64,000 nucleotides of DNA, from contig JADJYV010000003.1 of assembly GCA_016719575.1 (NCBI GenBank), positions 77,937 through 141,936 on the forward strand. Reading direction: 5' to 3'. Shown here in pieces: positions 21,959 through 30,071 of this stretch. Position 1 is the stretch's first letter. Every line of letters begins with the position of its first letter. Position numbers and translations under genes: made by a program. Under the pieces are notes generated by a model that saw nothing but the letters and a program-made list of their open reading frames with translations, made no database searches and was not told where the DNA came from. The stretch is from Pseudobdellovibrionaceae bacterium. Its GTDB lineage: Bacteria > Bdellovibrionota > Bdellovibrionia > Bdellovibrionales > Bdellovibrionaceae.

Positions 21959-23101
21959 TTAGGGGGTTGTGAAGGTGACTTCATTGCTCATGGCTTTACC
22001 TAAGTCTTGGGATATGCTCACAGCTTGCGCGCTGTAGGTTGTTTTGGGCTGAAGTCCTCTCAGGTGAATTTCATGATTTGTTCTTAGCAAATTGTCTGCC
22101 GAGGTGAGGGTTTCTTCATGGGTGGTTTTATTAACAAGTCGAATTTGTGTGGAGGCGGCGATGTCGGTCTCCCATGCCAGAAACACATCTGTGAGAGCCA
22201 CTTCAGCTATGCGAAAGTTATTAATGACTGGAGCCGTTCCTTCGACACAAGGATTGTAACTTGTCGTGTTGTTTATCCAAAAGTTTCCGGTAGAAAGGGG
22301 CTTCCAGCCACGAGCAAGGAGGTCTTTGTAGGGTTGTAACGGGATGGATTGATTGTTGGGATCGAAAAAGTACTCATTGCCGGAATGACCACAGAGGGAG
22401 TCCTTACCTGCTTCTGTGGTTTTTCTCCAAATTAGGACATTAGAGATATGAAAGCGAGGGCCTTGGTAATAAACGAGCTCCATCGGCAGGCTGGTTCGTT
22501 TTGTCATTTGTATTGTGCGACTGGCGCAGCCCATTTTGGTGGGATGGTCACCATCATTGTTGATGATCTCTTTCCAGGTATCATCGATGGGATCTTTAAT
22601 TTTGAGGCGGGTGCCGTCATCTGATAGAAGTGCCAATTCATAGACTCCCTCTTCGTCGTCCTCTGAAAGTTGAAGACTGGATTCGAATTTGATACCAAAA
22701 TACTCAATGAGCTTGTTGCCGCTGTCATCTTTGAGAAGTCCCGTGGTTTGGGTTGAAAAGCCCTCGCTAAACATTCGAGTTGGAACATTGATATCTGAGA
22801 AAAACAGGGTTTTATCAGATTGTTTTGCAAAATTGATATAGTCATCGACGATATGGAAAATCGGCATGCTGGCTGTCTTATAAAAAAGACGGCCAAGAAC
22901 ACCTTGAGTCATGACCTGGGTATTGTTTCCGCCTTCAAAGGGGTCGCAGACGATTTTGTTCATAGGGTGAAGGTTAAGGTCGACCTTCGATGCCATCACG
23001 CTTCCAGATGTGACATTGGATTGAATGCGCTCTGAAGTATCAAACTCTGCTGTACACCCAAGCAGTAATGAAGCTGTCAATAAGGCCGCGAGTTTTTGCA
23101 T
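21959..23101 (-). CDS. Lipoprotein with PA14-like and fibronectin type III-like domains
   Basis: A lipoprotein signal (MQKLAALLTASLLLGC) precedes a mature protein of about 360 residues. The middle, with YFGIKFESSLQLSEDDEEG, YELALLSDDGTRLKI and MELVYYQGPRF, follows the PA14 fold, often involved in carbohydrate binding. The C-terminal 90 residues (PVINNFRIAEVALTDVFLAW ... GLQPKTTYSAQAVS ... EVTFTTP) form a fibronectin type III-like sandwich. It therefore looks like an envelope adhesin or sugar-binding lipoprotein. GAGGAGATCC lies before the ATG. The domain calls are by eye. Confidence 0.8.
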   Translation of the reverse strand: MQKLAALLTASLLLGCTAEFDTSERIQSNVTSGSVMASKVDLNLHPMNKIVCDPFEGGNNTQVMTQGVLGRLFYKTASMPIFHIVDDYINFAKQSDKTLFFSDINVPTRMFSEGFSTQTTGLLKDDSGNKLIEYFGIKFESSLQLSEDDEEGVYELALLSDDGTRLKIKDPIDDTWKEIINNDGDHPTKMGCASRTIQMTKRTSLPMELVYYQGPRFHISNVLIWRKTTEAGKDSLCGHSGNEYFFDPNNQSIPLQPYKDLLARGWKPLSTGNFWINNTTSYNPCVEGTAPVINNFRIAEVALTDVFLAWETDIAASTQIRLVNKTTHEETLTSADNLLRTNHEIHLRGLQPKTTYSAQAVSISQDLGKAMSNEVTFTTP

Positions 23102-23226
23102 TTGGATCTCCTCGATCTCAGTCTAGAAAACAATCGAGGTATTTTCACTAAATAGCTAAAATGATTCCAAAATAGGTCTCTAAATGTTTGACGAAATTTT
23201 TGAAATTCTTGCCGTTAGGAGTGGCC

Positions 23227-23406
23227 ATGAGAAATGTTCTAAAAAATGTTGAAGCCTTTTACAAACAAAGGCTCGGCCCTTCAAAGGTGAGCTGGGCAGA
23301 TCCCGAGGATCTTAGTTTAATGGGACAAATCGTGATTGGCTCTGACTGTGTTCTCTACGATATGAAAGTAGGCTCTTACCAGCATTTCAAAAGACTCTTG
23401 GTCTAG
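23227..23406 (+). CDS. Small protein of unknown function
   Basis: The ATG at 23227 has TAGGAG seven bases upstream and opens 59 codons (MRNVLKNVEAFYKQRLGPSK onward). No domain is recognised. Its last 90 bp overlap the end of the minus-strand gene 23317-23634, which also has a strong ribosome site, so either both are made or one is spurious. Positions 23165-23179 upstream carry a CCAAAATAGGTCT sequence related to two other intergenic sites in the window. Confidence 0.5.
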   Translation: MRNVLKNVEAFYKQRLGPSKVSWADPEDLSLMGQIVIGSDCVLYDMKVGSYQHFKRLLV

Positions 23407-23634
23407 AGATTTAAGGTAAGCCATTTTTTCGATGTATGTACGTTTGCTGATCAGCGCGGTCATGACATCCTGGACCTTTTTCATCTTATTGAAGTCGTAA
23501 AAGTCTTTATCGTCCTTCACTTGTCTTAAAACGTCGGCGATAGACCTGTTGTCGAAGAGAACGTGAACTCCCATTGCCGAATGAGAAAGAAGGGCTTCCA
23601 TGCGCTCCAGGCTTTTTTCTTCGATGATTGACAA
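23317..23634 (-). CDS. Small protein of unknown function, TTG start
   Basis: The TTG at 23634 follows AAGGAGG by six bases, an excellent ribosome site that decides the start. The 105-residue product is soluble and probably helical (SIADVLRQVKDDKDFYDFNK, then MTALISKRTYIEKMAYLKSL and ESFEMLVRAYFHIVEN). There is no signal peptide or known domain. It converges with the small gene at 23227 and overlaps it by 90 bp. Confidence 0.7.
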   Translation of the reverse strand: MSIIEEKSLERMEALLSHSAMGVHVLFDNRSIADVLRQVKDDKDFYDFNKMKKVQDVMTALISKRTYIEKMAYLKSLDQESFEMLVRAYFHIVENTVRANHDLSH

Positions 23635-23793
23635 ACCCGCCTCCTTGCGATGTTGCTAATTCAAATGGTGAAGAAAAAATTTTTACCTTGCAAGACAAAA
23701 AGCAAGAAGTATGACGGCCTTTGTCAAGCTTGAGGTTTTAACCTTGTTGGTCCGACGGAGAATCTCGATAATATGTTTTACCAGTGAGGGGCT

Positions 23794-24668
23794 ATGTCGA
23801 AGTTAAAAACCCGTTCCAAATCTAAATCCCGCGCCAGAAAAAAAAAGCAACTCCTGAAAAAGAGTACATTGTCATCGATGAGGCGGCAGGCCTGATCTTT
23901 GAAACTGAAGAAGATTTGTTTGGTTATTTCTCTCAAAGCATTCAGACCCTTGAGGATGAGTACCAATCGGTTCGATCGAATGAAGACTTCACAGATCAAG
24001 AACAACTTGATCTAGAGACTTATCTTGAAAGCCTGTTGGATGAACCTGATGAGATTTGGCAGGATTCACAGACATTCGAGGATATGGTTGTTCATCATTT
24101 TATCCGATCCTTTGAAGTGGGAGGACAGGTCTTTCACTATATTGCGGTGACCTATGTGACTCCTGAGGATTCTTATCCGAGCTTCGTTTTTATTCATTTT
24201 CCAACGAAAGACACTCGAGTCTTGCAAAACTATCAGCGCGGCGAGCTGATTTTCGACAAAAAATTTGAGTACGTTAAAGACGGGGCCGTTGATGGTGACG
24301 CCTTGGGCGAAGGGGATCCTCTTTCGGTTGGGCTCTACATTGCGATGATGAAAGTTCGCGGAGAAAAAGACATTGGACAGTCTAAATTTCAGGACTTCGC
24401 GGATTTGCGCGAGGATACAATTGAAAGCGCCGATGAGATTTGGCGTAAAAATGACCTCGACGGCAATGTTTTAGTAACTTTTATTAAAGAATATCCGGAT
24501 CATGAAACCAAAGATTTATACTACATTGTAATCACGCAAGAGGATTCGACGAGCAATGTGCATTCTCTCTTGTTTTCATTTCCAACGAATGATGAGTCGC
24601 TGGTGGATCGCTATCGACAGGGCGAGAATCTTCAGGCTGAAGAAGTGGTTCAAGAAAATTCGCACTAA
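23794..24668 (+). CDS. Basic-N-terminal protein read through a probable -1 frameshift
   Basis: An ATG at 23794 after GAGGGG begins MSKLKTRSKSKSRARKKK and reaches AGA-AAA-AAA-AAG, a run of nine A followed by G (23838-23847). The zero frame then ends at a TGA near 23893. The -1 frame continues from GCA without a stop for about 270 codons (ATPEKEYIVIDEAAGLIFE onward) to 24668. The heptamer A-AAA-AAG is the same as in E. coli dnaX. The downstream part has no good start of its own. It contains two similar blocks (about 55-150 and 170-270: DEIWQDSQTFEDMVVHHF ... SFVFIHFPTKD against DEIWRKNDLDGNVLVTF ... SLLFSFPTND), so it is an internal duplication. The function is unknown. Transcriptional slippage or a true indel are alternatives. 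Confidence 0.7.
23838..23847 (+). promoter_or_regulatory. Slippery run A9G, dnaX-like A-AAA-AAG
   Basis: Nine adenines and a G in the phase AGA-AAA-AAA-AAG allow both lysyl-tRNAs to slip back one base. A purine-rich GAGGGG lies upstream at the start codon, but no separate stimulatory ribosome site directly before the run is evident. The 25 bases after it can form only weak pairing by eye. Confidence 0.55.
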
Positions 24669-25399
24669 AAACAGTAACCATTTGCCATCGATTGAAATTG
24701 AGCACCTGTCCAGCCCTCGCTGGTTTTTGCAGCAAAAGGATGCAGATTCTGAAGAGCGGCGGGACGAACGGTGCCACGGTCGTTTTGGTAATCCGATGGA
24801 CTTGCGGCAAACGCTGGTAAGAGCAGATCCATGTCGATGGTAGCCACATTGCTCGAGTTATAGAAGGCAACTTTTAAGACGTCATACTGGGCTTGAGGAT
24901 CTCGAATATCAACGACCAAGCGAACATATTGTAGAAACTGATTGGGATCTGAGTACCCCGAGTTTTTGGCAATTTGTGAGATTTGTCCCCAGTAAATCAC
25001 GGGGGAAAAATTTGTTAAGATCTGACCACTCAGGGTTTCAAAGCGTGCCTGGGTCGGAGTCGGATCTAAGTATGTTTGACCATTCGAGTTGGCTTGCCAA
25101 CGGAAAAACTCTAGATAGCTTCCGGTTGCGAAATCAGAGGGGATCTGAGTGATTTTAACTTTCATATAATCATTGCGAATATTGTTAGCGCTATCAACGT
25201 AGACCATGAGGTTCACCGAAAGCCCCTCATGAGATTTTTGGTTACAATAAGCAAGTGGTTGGGTTGAGGCTGATGTCGTTGTTGTCGGAGCAGCGCGACT
25301 TGCAAAGCTATCACTCGAGTTCGTTTGGGCTGCGCATGCCGTTAGCAGGGAAAGGAGTGTAAGGAGTAAGGCCGCGTTGAGAGTCTTTTCAGTTTTCAT
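24665..25399 (-). CDS. Lipoprotein of unknown function
   Basis: The start has AAGGAGAA upstream. A lipoprotein signal (LNAALLLTLLSLLTACAA) is followed by a Ser/Thr/Ala linker of about 25 residues and a globular domain of about 195 residues (YLEFFRWQANSNGQTYLDPT, RLVVDIRDPQAQYDVLKVAF). Two cysteines (YCNQKS and the penultimate Cys-Phe) could join the ends of the domain. No family is recognised, though the strand pattern suggests a beta sandwich. The stop overlaps the stop of the convergent frameshift gene by four bases. Confidence 0.75.
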   Translation of the reverse strand: MKTEKTLNAALLLTLLSLLTACAAQTNSSDSFASRAAPTTTTSASTQPLAYCNQKSHEGLSVNLMVYVDSANNIRNDYMKVKITQIPSDFATGSYLEFFRWQANSNGQTYLDPTPTQARFETLSGQILTNFSPVIYWGQISQIAKNSGYSDPNQFLQYVRLVVDIRDPQAQYDVLKVAFYNSSNVATIDMDLLLPAFAASPSDYQNDRGTVRPAALQNLHPFAAKTSEGWTGAQFQSMANGYCF

Positions 25400-25586
25400 A
25401 AATTCTCCTTAGGATTTTAGTTCGTCTTCTTACTCAGAGATCATGCAATGGCAAGACCAAGGTCTAAGAGTGAGACACAGAGAATTTCTTTGATATTTCA
25501 AACAATTAGTTTCGTAACCACTTGCTTCAAGTTGAGACGTCTTATTCTGGGGCTTTAACTTTGCTTAGGCGGCCGTTTTTCAGCCT

Positions 25587-25597
25587 CACCCAAAGCC
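25587..25597. repeat. Left 11-bp direct repeat of shortened HNH unit
   Basis: CACCCAAAGCC is repeated exactly at 26132-26142, on the other side of the shortened unit. The sequence differs from the repeat around the full copy, as expected for target duplications at independent insertion sites. Confidence 0.7.
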
Positions 25598-26131
25598 CTT
25601 TCCGGTTTTAAGCGGGGTTGGGCCATTTGAAAAAGAATTCGTCAGTGAGGATGACCCAGATGCAAATCTCGAGAATCCACTTCGTTGATGTGAAGTAAAA
25701 TAACATGGGTCAGTTTGCGTTCGCTGCGTGCAAGCTTTTCTAGCCTAAGATTGAGTTCTTCGTTTGAAATCTTTTTGAAATCCATGACAACTCTCCTGCT
25801 TAAATTCCAGAGAAATATAGCACGGATTTTTGACGGTGATTTTCGCACTTTTTCAGAGGAGAAAAGGGCTCTTGAGTCACTGCTAATTCAAGTTGTAAAG
25901 AGCTCGACTCGTTCACGGTAACGCGGGCGTTAGCTGCGCGACTCCGACCTCAATCTCAACGAGAAATAGCCCCAAGGAGGATCCTGTGAGTCGTAAAAAC
26001 ACGCGCAAGAGAAAATTCGCTTCAAAGTAAATAACTCAAAAATGCCGCGATGTTTATTCACTGGGAAGCTCAAACTTCGCCCTAAAATTGCTGTGAGCCT
26101 TCTTATTCGCCCCGGATCAATCCGGAGAACC
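25598..26131 (-). mobile_element. HNH mobile unit, internally deleted copy (about 0.53 kb)
   Basis: Both ends match the full unit at 4594-5942, including the CCGG/CGGGG inverted-repeat cores, but 813 bp are missing (positions 4659-5471 of the full copy). The deletion ends at a shared CAGA, so microhomology may have produced it. About ten substitutions and one lost A separate the copies. Because this copy has its own flanking direct repeat, it either transposed in the short form, like a MITE, or was shortened after insertion. It lies between the lipoprotein gene and the 3' end of mutS2, with the right repeat touching the mutS2 stop region. Confidence 0.7.
25642..25785 (-). pseudogene. HNH gene remnant, 271 codons deleted in frame
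   Basis: The ATG and its AGGAGAGT ribosome site are kept. The first 43 or so codons (MDFKKISNEELNLRLEKLAR onward) run to DLHL and are joined in frame to the last residues GHPH and the original stop. The HNH catalytic core and most of the helical domain are gone, so nuclease activity is impossible. The peptide may still be made. Confidence 0.85.
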
Positions 26132-26142
26132 CACCCAAAGCC
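26132..26142. repeat. Right 11-bp direct repeat of shortened HNH unit
   Basis: Exact match to 25587-25597 (CACCCAAAGCC). It lies directly before the mutS2 stop codon at 26144, so insertion happened just beyond that gene and left it intact. Confidence 0.7.
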
Positions 26143-26143
26143 T

Positions 26144-28471
26144 CTAATCCAAATTGAGTTCCACCCAGGTGATGCCATCGCCACCGGATTCTGGAGCGCC
26201 GGCCTTCCACATTTTGACATAGACACTGCGAGAAAGATGAGTGCGCACAGCTTTCTTGAGGGCTTCGGTGCCATGACCGTGAATGACCTTGAGGCGATCT
26301 TCATGAACTTGGGCGGCCTTGTCGAGAGCAATCTCGAGATCTTCGAGGGCCTCTTCGACAGTTTTTCCGCGGAGGTCCAAGACGCGTTCTTCATCATGCA
26401 GAGCAACTGTAAAACTCGAGCTTTTTCTGACGAGTTGGGCTGTCGGATTTTGCGGTTTTCCGGGGGCGCGGAGTTCTTGCCAGTGAAGTTGAAGACGAAT
26501 CGAATTTGATAAGACCAGGACCTCTCCTTTAGCATTCGGAGAGCTTTGAACAATGGCATCTTGATTGAGGGAGGGAACAAACACCTTCGAACCAGGTGAA
26601 AACTTTTTGGCGAAGTCTTCAGCTGAGGAGACGCTACCGCTGTCGATAGGCTTGGCCTTCACGATTTCTGGGAGTTGGTGCTTGATTTCCTGTAAGGTGC
26701 GGTGGCGTTTGAAGACATCATCGACCTTTGCTTGGCTGATGGCTTCTTCGACTTTGCGTTCGGCTCTTTTGAGAGTCTTTGCGAGGGTGTCTTCTTTTTC
26801 TTTATTAAACTGTTCTAAAAGAATTTCGTATTTTTTCTTAGTTGCCGTTGCTTTGGCGGTTTCTTTGCGAAGATGGTCTTGAAGCAGGGAAATATCGCTT
26901 TTTAATTGCTCGATTTGCTCAAGTCCTTGCAGTCTTGCCTGAGTTGCAGGGGATAAAAGCTCCACTGCACGCTCGACAATTTCTTTAGAAACTCCGACTC
27001 TCTTTGCCGTTTGGATCGCCAAAGAGTCGCCCGGGATTCCGGATAAAAACTGATAAGTGGGGCGACCAGTTTTTGAATCATATTCAAGGCTGCCGTTTAA
27101 AACGTGATCCTTTTCAGACCAACCTGTTTTGAGTGGGCCAAGGTGGGAAGTGATGACTGCAAAAACATTTTGGGTTGAAAATTTCTCGATGAAACTGCGG
27201 GCAAGTGCGCTGCCTTCTTCGGGATCAGTAGAGCCACAGATCTCGTCAATTAAAATTAAGTTGTCTCGTCCTTGTGCCATTGCGGCTTTGGTCAGGATTT
27301 TTAAGTGAGCGGCAAAAGTGCTGAGCTCTTCATCGACGCTCTGTGCGTCGCCGATACCGATAAGAATATTTTTAAAAAATGGGATCTTTGAACTGTCACT
27401 CGCACAGACGGGAAGTCCACAGCGTGCCATTTGGGCAGCAAGGCCAATGGCTTTAAGGAGGATTGTTTTTCCGCCGGCGTTAGGGCCCGACAGTAAAAGA
27501 ATTGCTTTTTGCTGATTTAGGACAACGGTGTTCGCGACGACATTTCTTCCCATCAGCTGAAGAAGGGGGTGGCGAACTTCTGTTAGTTCGAATTCATCGT
27601 TTGAAAACTCAATAGTGGCGGCCTTAATCATGGTACAAAACTGCGCTTGGGCCAGGCGTGTGTCGGCTTCTTCGAGCAAAAGCGAAGTCGTTTGAAATTC
27701 TTCGACCTTTGAGTGAAGATATTTTGAAAGGTCAACGAGGAGTCTTTCGATTTCATCCTCAATTTCAACTTCAATTTGACGTAAACGATTGTTAACGGGA
27801 ATAACTTTTTCGGGCTCTATAAAGACGGTCGCTTTGGTGTGAGAGGACCCATGAATGACGCCTGGGACATAGTGCTGCATTCCGCTTTTGACTGGCAAAA
27901 CCCATCGACCATCTCGTGTGGTGACATATTTATCTTGGAGATTATTTTCCATTTGATGATCTTTGACGAGTCGATCAAGATGGGTTTGAACGTCACGGGA
28001 AAGCTTTTCTTTTTCGTGAAAGAGGCTGTACAATTTTTCGCTAGCATCTGAGCGGATATCCCCATTTGGGGTGAGAATGAGGTCAACCGCAGACAGGGGC
28101 TCCGAGGCATCCATGAGTTGTGCGCTGACTTTTTCTGACCAGGGATTCTTTGTAGCCACAAGGGCTTCATTGAGGGCGAGAGTTTCGAGACAAAAACCAC
28201 GGACGTCCTTAATCTCGAGAGCTTTTAGAACTGCATTTTTTTTGAGTCGAGGAAACCAAGTCATGAATAAATCTAAGCTTTGCATGTAGGGGCGAATGCC
28301 TTGACTCAGGAGTTCCGCTGCGCTGCTTATTTCTTCGATGCTAAGAAGGGCCGCTTTTGGAGTGCTGAGAGGTTGCAAATCTTCGATTCTATTTTTTCCA
28401 GACTCGCTTGTTGCGAAGTTCTTGATTTTTTCTAAAATTTCGATCCAATCAAGAGCGATGAGTTCTTGCAT
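26144..28471 (-). CDS. mutS2: MutS2 family protein
   Basis: The 775-residue protein has the MutS-type clamp and helical core, a Walker A motif (SGPNAGGKTILLKAIG, about residue 331), Walker B ILIDEICGSTDPEEG, a long charged coiled coil (about 515-610), a KOW-like segment and a C-terminal Smr domain (LDLRGKTVEEALEDLEIALD, VIHGHGTEALKKAV). The N-terminal mismatch-binding domain of MutS is absent. MutS2 proteins suppress recombination, and in some bacteria act on stalled, collided ribosomes through the Smr nuclease. The gene overlaps the end of lnt by 23 bp and is co-transcribed with it. The shortened HNH unit lies just after its stop. Confidence 0.95.
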   Translation of the reverse strand: MQELIALDWIEILEKIKNFATSESGKNRIEDLQPLSTPKAALLSIEEISSAAELLSQGIRPYMQSLDLFMTWFPRLKKNAVLKALEIKDVRGFCLETLALNEALVATKNPWSEKVSAQLMDASEPLSAVDLILTPNGDIRSDASEKLYSLFHEKEKLSRDVQTHLDRLVKDHQMENNLQDKYVTTRDGRWVLPVKSGMQHYVPGVIHGSSHTKATVFIEPEKVIPVNNRLRQIEVEIEDEIERLLVDLSKYLHSKVEEFQTTSLLLEEADTRLAQAQFCTMIKAATIEFSNDEFELTEVRHPLLQLMGRNVVANTVVLNQQKAILLLSGPNAGGKTILLKAIGLAAQMARCGLPVCASDSSKIPFFKNILIGIGDAQSVDEELSTFAAHLKILTKAAMAQGRDNLILIDEICGSTDPEEGSALARSFIEKFSTQNVFAVITSHLGPLKTGWSEKDHVLNGSLEYDSKTGRPTYQFLSGIPGDSLAIQTAKRVGVSKEIVERAVELLSPATQARLQGLEQIEQLKSDISLLQDHLRKETAKATATKKKYEILLEQFNKEKEDTLAKTLKRAERKVEEAISQAKVDDVFKRHRTLQEIKHQLPEIVKAKPIDSGSVSSAEDFAKKFSPGSKVFVPSLNQDAIVQSSPNAKGEVLVLSNSIRLQLHWQELRAPGKPQNPTAQLVRKSSSFTVALHDEERVLDLRGKTVEEALEDLEIALDKAAQVHEDRLKVIHGHGTEALKKAVRTHLSRSVYVKMWKAGAPESGGDGITWVELNLD

Positions 28472-30047
28472 TTCTTACACCTTTAAAAAGCACTACCAAG
28501 AGGGCAGCGAAAAGTAAAATCCAGTCGTAGTGTCCCCACAAAACAAAGTCGGTGGTTGGCGCTGATTTTTTTAATCTCAAATCAAAAGTTCCATGCCATT
28601 CTGTGTGTTGGGGGGACTGCTGGAGCAGAGTTCCATCGGCCAACATCACCGTGCTGATCCCAGTATTGGTCGAGCGTATTAGCGGGCGTCGCGTCTCAAT
28701 GCCTCGAGCGAGAGTCATGTAGAGGTGCTGGTGGGGTTCGAAATTTTTGCCAAACCAAGAGTCATTTGTGACGTTTGCAAGGATATCTGCCTTTTGCTCT
28801 GCCAAGCCCCTCGAGAAATCAGGATAGAGTCCCTCATAGCATATTTGTCCGCCGATTTTGAGTGGCCCTTCGATATGTGAATAATTTAAAACCTTGGGGC
28901 CTTCGCCTCTGCCAAAGTTGGCAATAAAGGGAAGGAGTTTTACAAGGAACGGAACGTATTCACTGAACGGAAAGTATTCACCAAAGGCGAGAAGATTTGT
29001 TTTATGATAGGGTTGATCGAGTAGATGAGCACTTGCATCTACAAGAAAAAGCCCATTATAGGTTTTTCTTTGCGCGGTCGTGCCGGGAGCATCTTTAGAA
29101 TAGGCGCCGGTTAGAAGGGGCTTGCCAAATCTTTCCAAGCCTTTCGCTAAGAGTTCTGGATAACGAGAAGTGCGATTGTAGGTATTTAGAAAGTCAGGAA
29201 AAGCGGTTTCTGGCCACACGAGAAGTTCGGTGTTGGGAGTTGCTTGAACAGCTTGCTCTGTTAGGCGCAAGTAACTTTCTATTATAGAGTTTTGAAAATG
29301 ATTTTGTCCCTTTTCGGCAAAGACTTTTTCTAAATCACCAATGTTGGCCTGCACGATAGAAACTCGGAGTGTACGGTCAAACTCGGACCATCTTTGAGCA
29401 TGAAAAAAACCAGTGAGATTGACCGAGACGATGAAAACTAAAAAGATAAAAATGTGACGTTCGATGACACGACGGCGGTGTCTTTGTTCCCAAATCCAAG
29501 CAAGCCACGCATTTAAAAGTAAAACAAGGCTTGCAAGCCCTTCAAAGCCAATTACATCGGCCCAGTTATAGGCCGGAATTTTGGCCCACAAAAGAGTGTA
29601 ACCTAAATTCCAAGGAAAAATACTAGGCCAGAGGCGTTCAGCAAGACTTGTGATTGTCGCCAAGGCAAAAAGAGCGATTGAAGGTTGCCAGTGAAAGCGT
29701 TTTTTGAGAAAGACAACGAGAGCTGATGTCAGTGGAATGTAAAGGTGCACTCCAGAGGCAAAAAGAAGCAGAGTTAAAATTGCAACAGGCCAGGGAAATC
29801 CACCAAACTTTGCTGCCGTATAGGCGACCCAGTGAAAGCCAATGAGCGTGAGCGTAAACTGGGTCCACCAACCAGCAATGAAGCCTTCTCTCCAAGTTTT
29901 TGCGTCCTTAATGAGAAAGAGCCAAAGTGGAATAAAACAAAAGAGCAGTGCCCAAGGAGGAAATGGTATGTAGCTGGTTCCAATAAGGAGACCCGAAAAA
30001 AGCGGCCAGCGATACTTCTTGAAAATTTCGAAAATTTTTAACATCAT
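28449..30047 (-). CDS. lnt: Apolipoprotein N-acyltransferase
   Basis: About six N-terminal membrane helices are followed by a nitrilase-type domain with the Glu-Lys-Cys triad: LLVWPETAFPD (Glu near 277), PYHKTNLLAFGEYFPF (Lys near 347) and GGQICYEGLYPDF (Cys near 401), plus NVTNDSWFG. A last helix ends the protein. Lnt adds the third acyl chain to lipoproteins in the inner membrane, which fits the many lipoproteins in this window. The start has no clear ribosome site and lies only 24 bp from the divergent gene start, so its promoter must overlap that gene or the start may be slightly off. Confidence 0.93.
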   Translation of the reverse strand: MMLKIFEIFKKYRWPLFSGLLIGTSYIPFPPWALLFCFIPLWLFLIKDAKTWREGFIAGWWTQFTLTLIGFHWVAYTAAKFGGFPWPVAILTLLLFASGVHLYIPLTSALVVFLKKRFHWQPSIALFALATITSLAERLWPSIFPWNLGYTLLWAKIPAYNWADVIGFEGLASLVLLLNAWLAWIWEQRHRRRVIERHIFIFLVFIVSVNLTGFFHAQRWSEFDRTLRVSIVQANIGDLEKVFAEKGQNHFQNSIIESYLRLTEQAVQATPNTELLVWPETAFPDFLNTYNRTSRYPELLAKGLERFGKPLLTGAYSKDAPGTTAQRKTYNGLFLVDASAHLLDQPYHKTNLLAFGEYFPFSEYVPFLVKLLPFIANFGRGEGPKVLNYSHIEGPLKIGGQICYEGLYPDFSRGLAEQKADILANVTNDSWFGKNFEPHQHLYMTLARGIETRRPLIRSTNTGISTVMLADGTLLQQSPQHTEWHGTFDLRLKKSAPTTDFVLWGHYDWILLFAALLVVLFKGVRNARTHRS

Positions 30048-30071
30048 AGATTTGTAACACTAAGGATGGGA

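Noticed and set aside
25930..26580. Minus-strand 216-codon frame over the mutS2 end and the short HNH unit
   Set aside because: It overlaps the Smr domain of mutS2 in another frame and runs through the mobile-unit junction.
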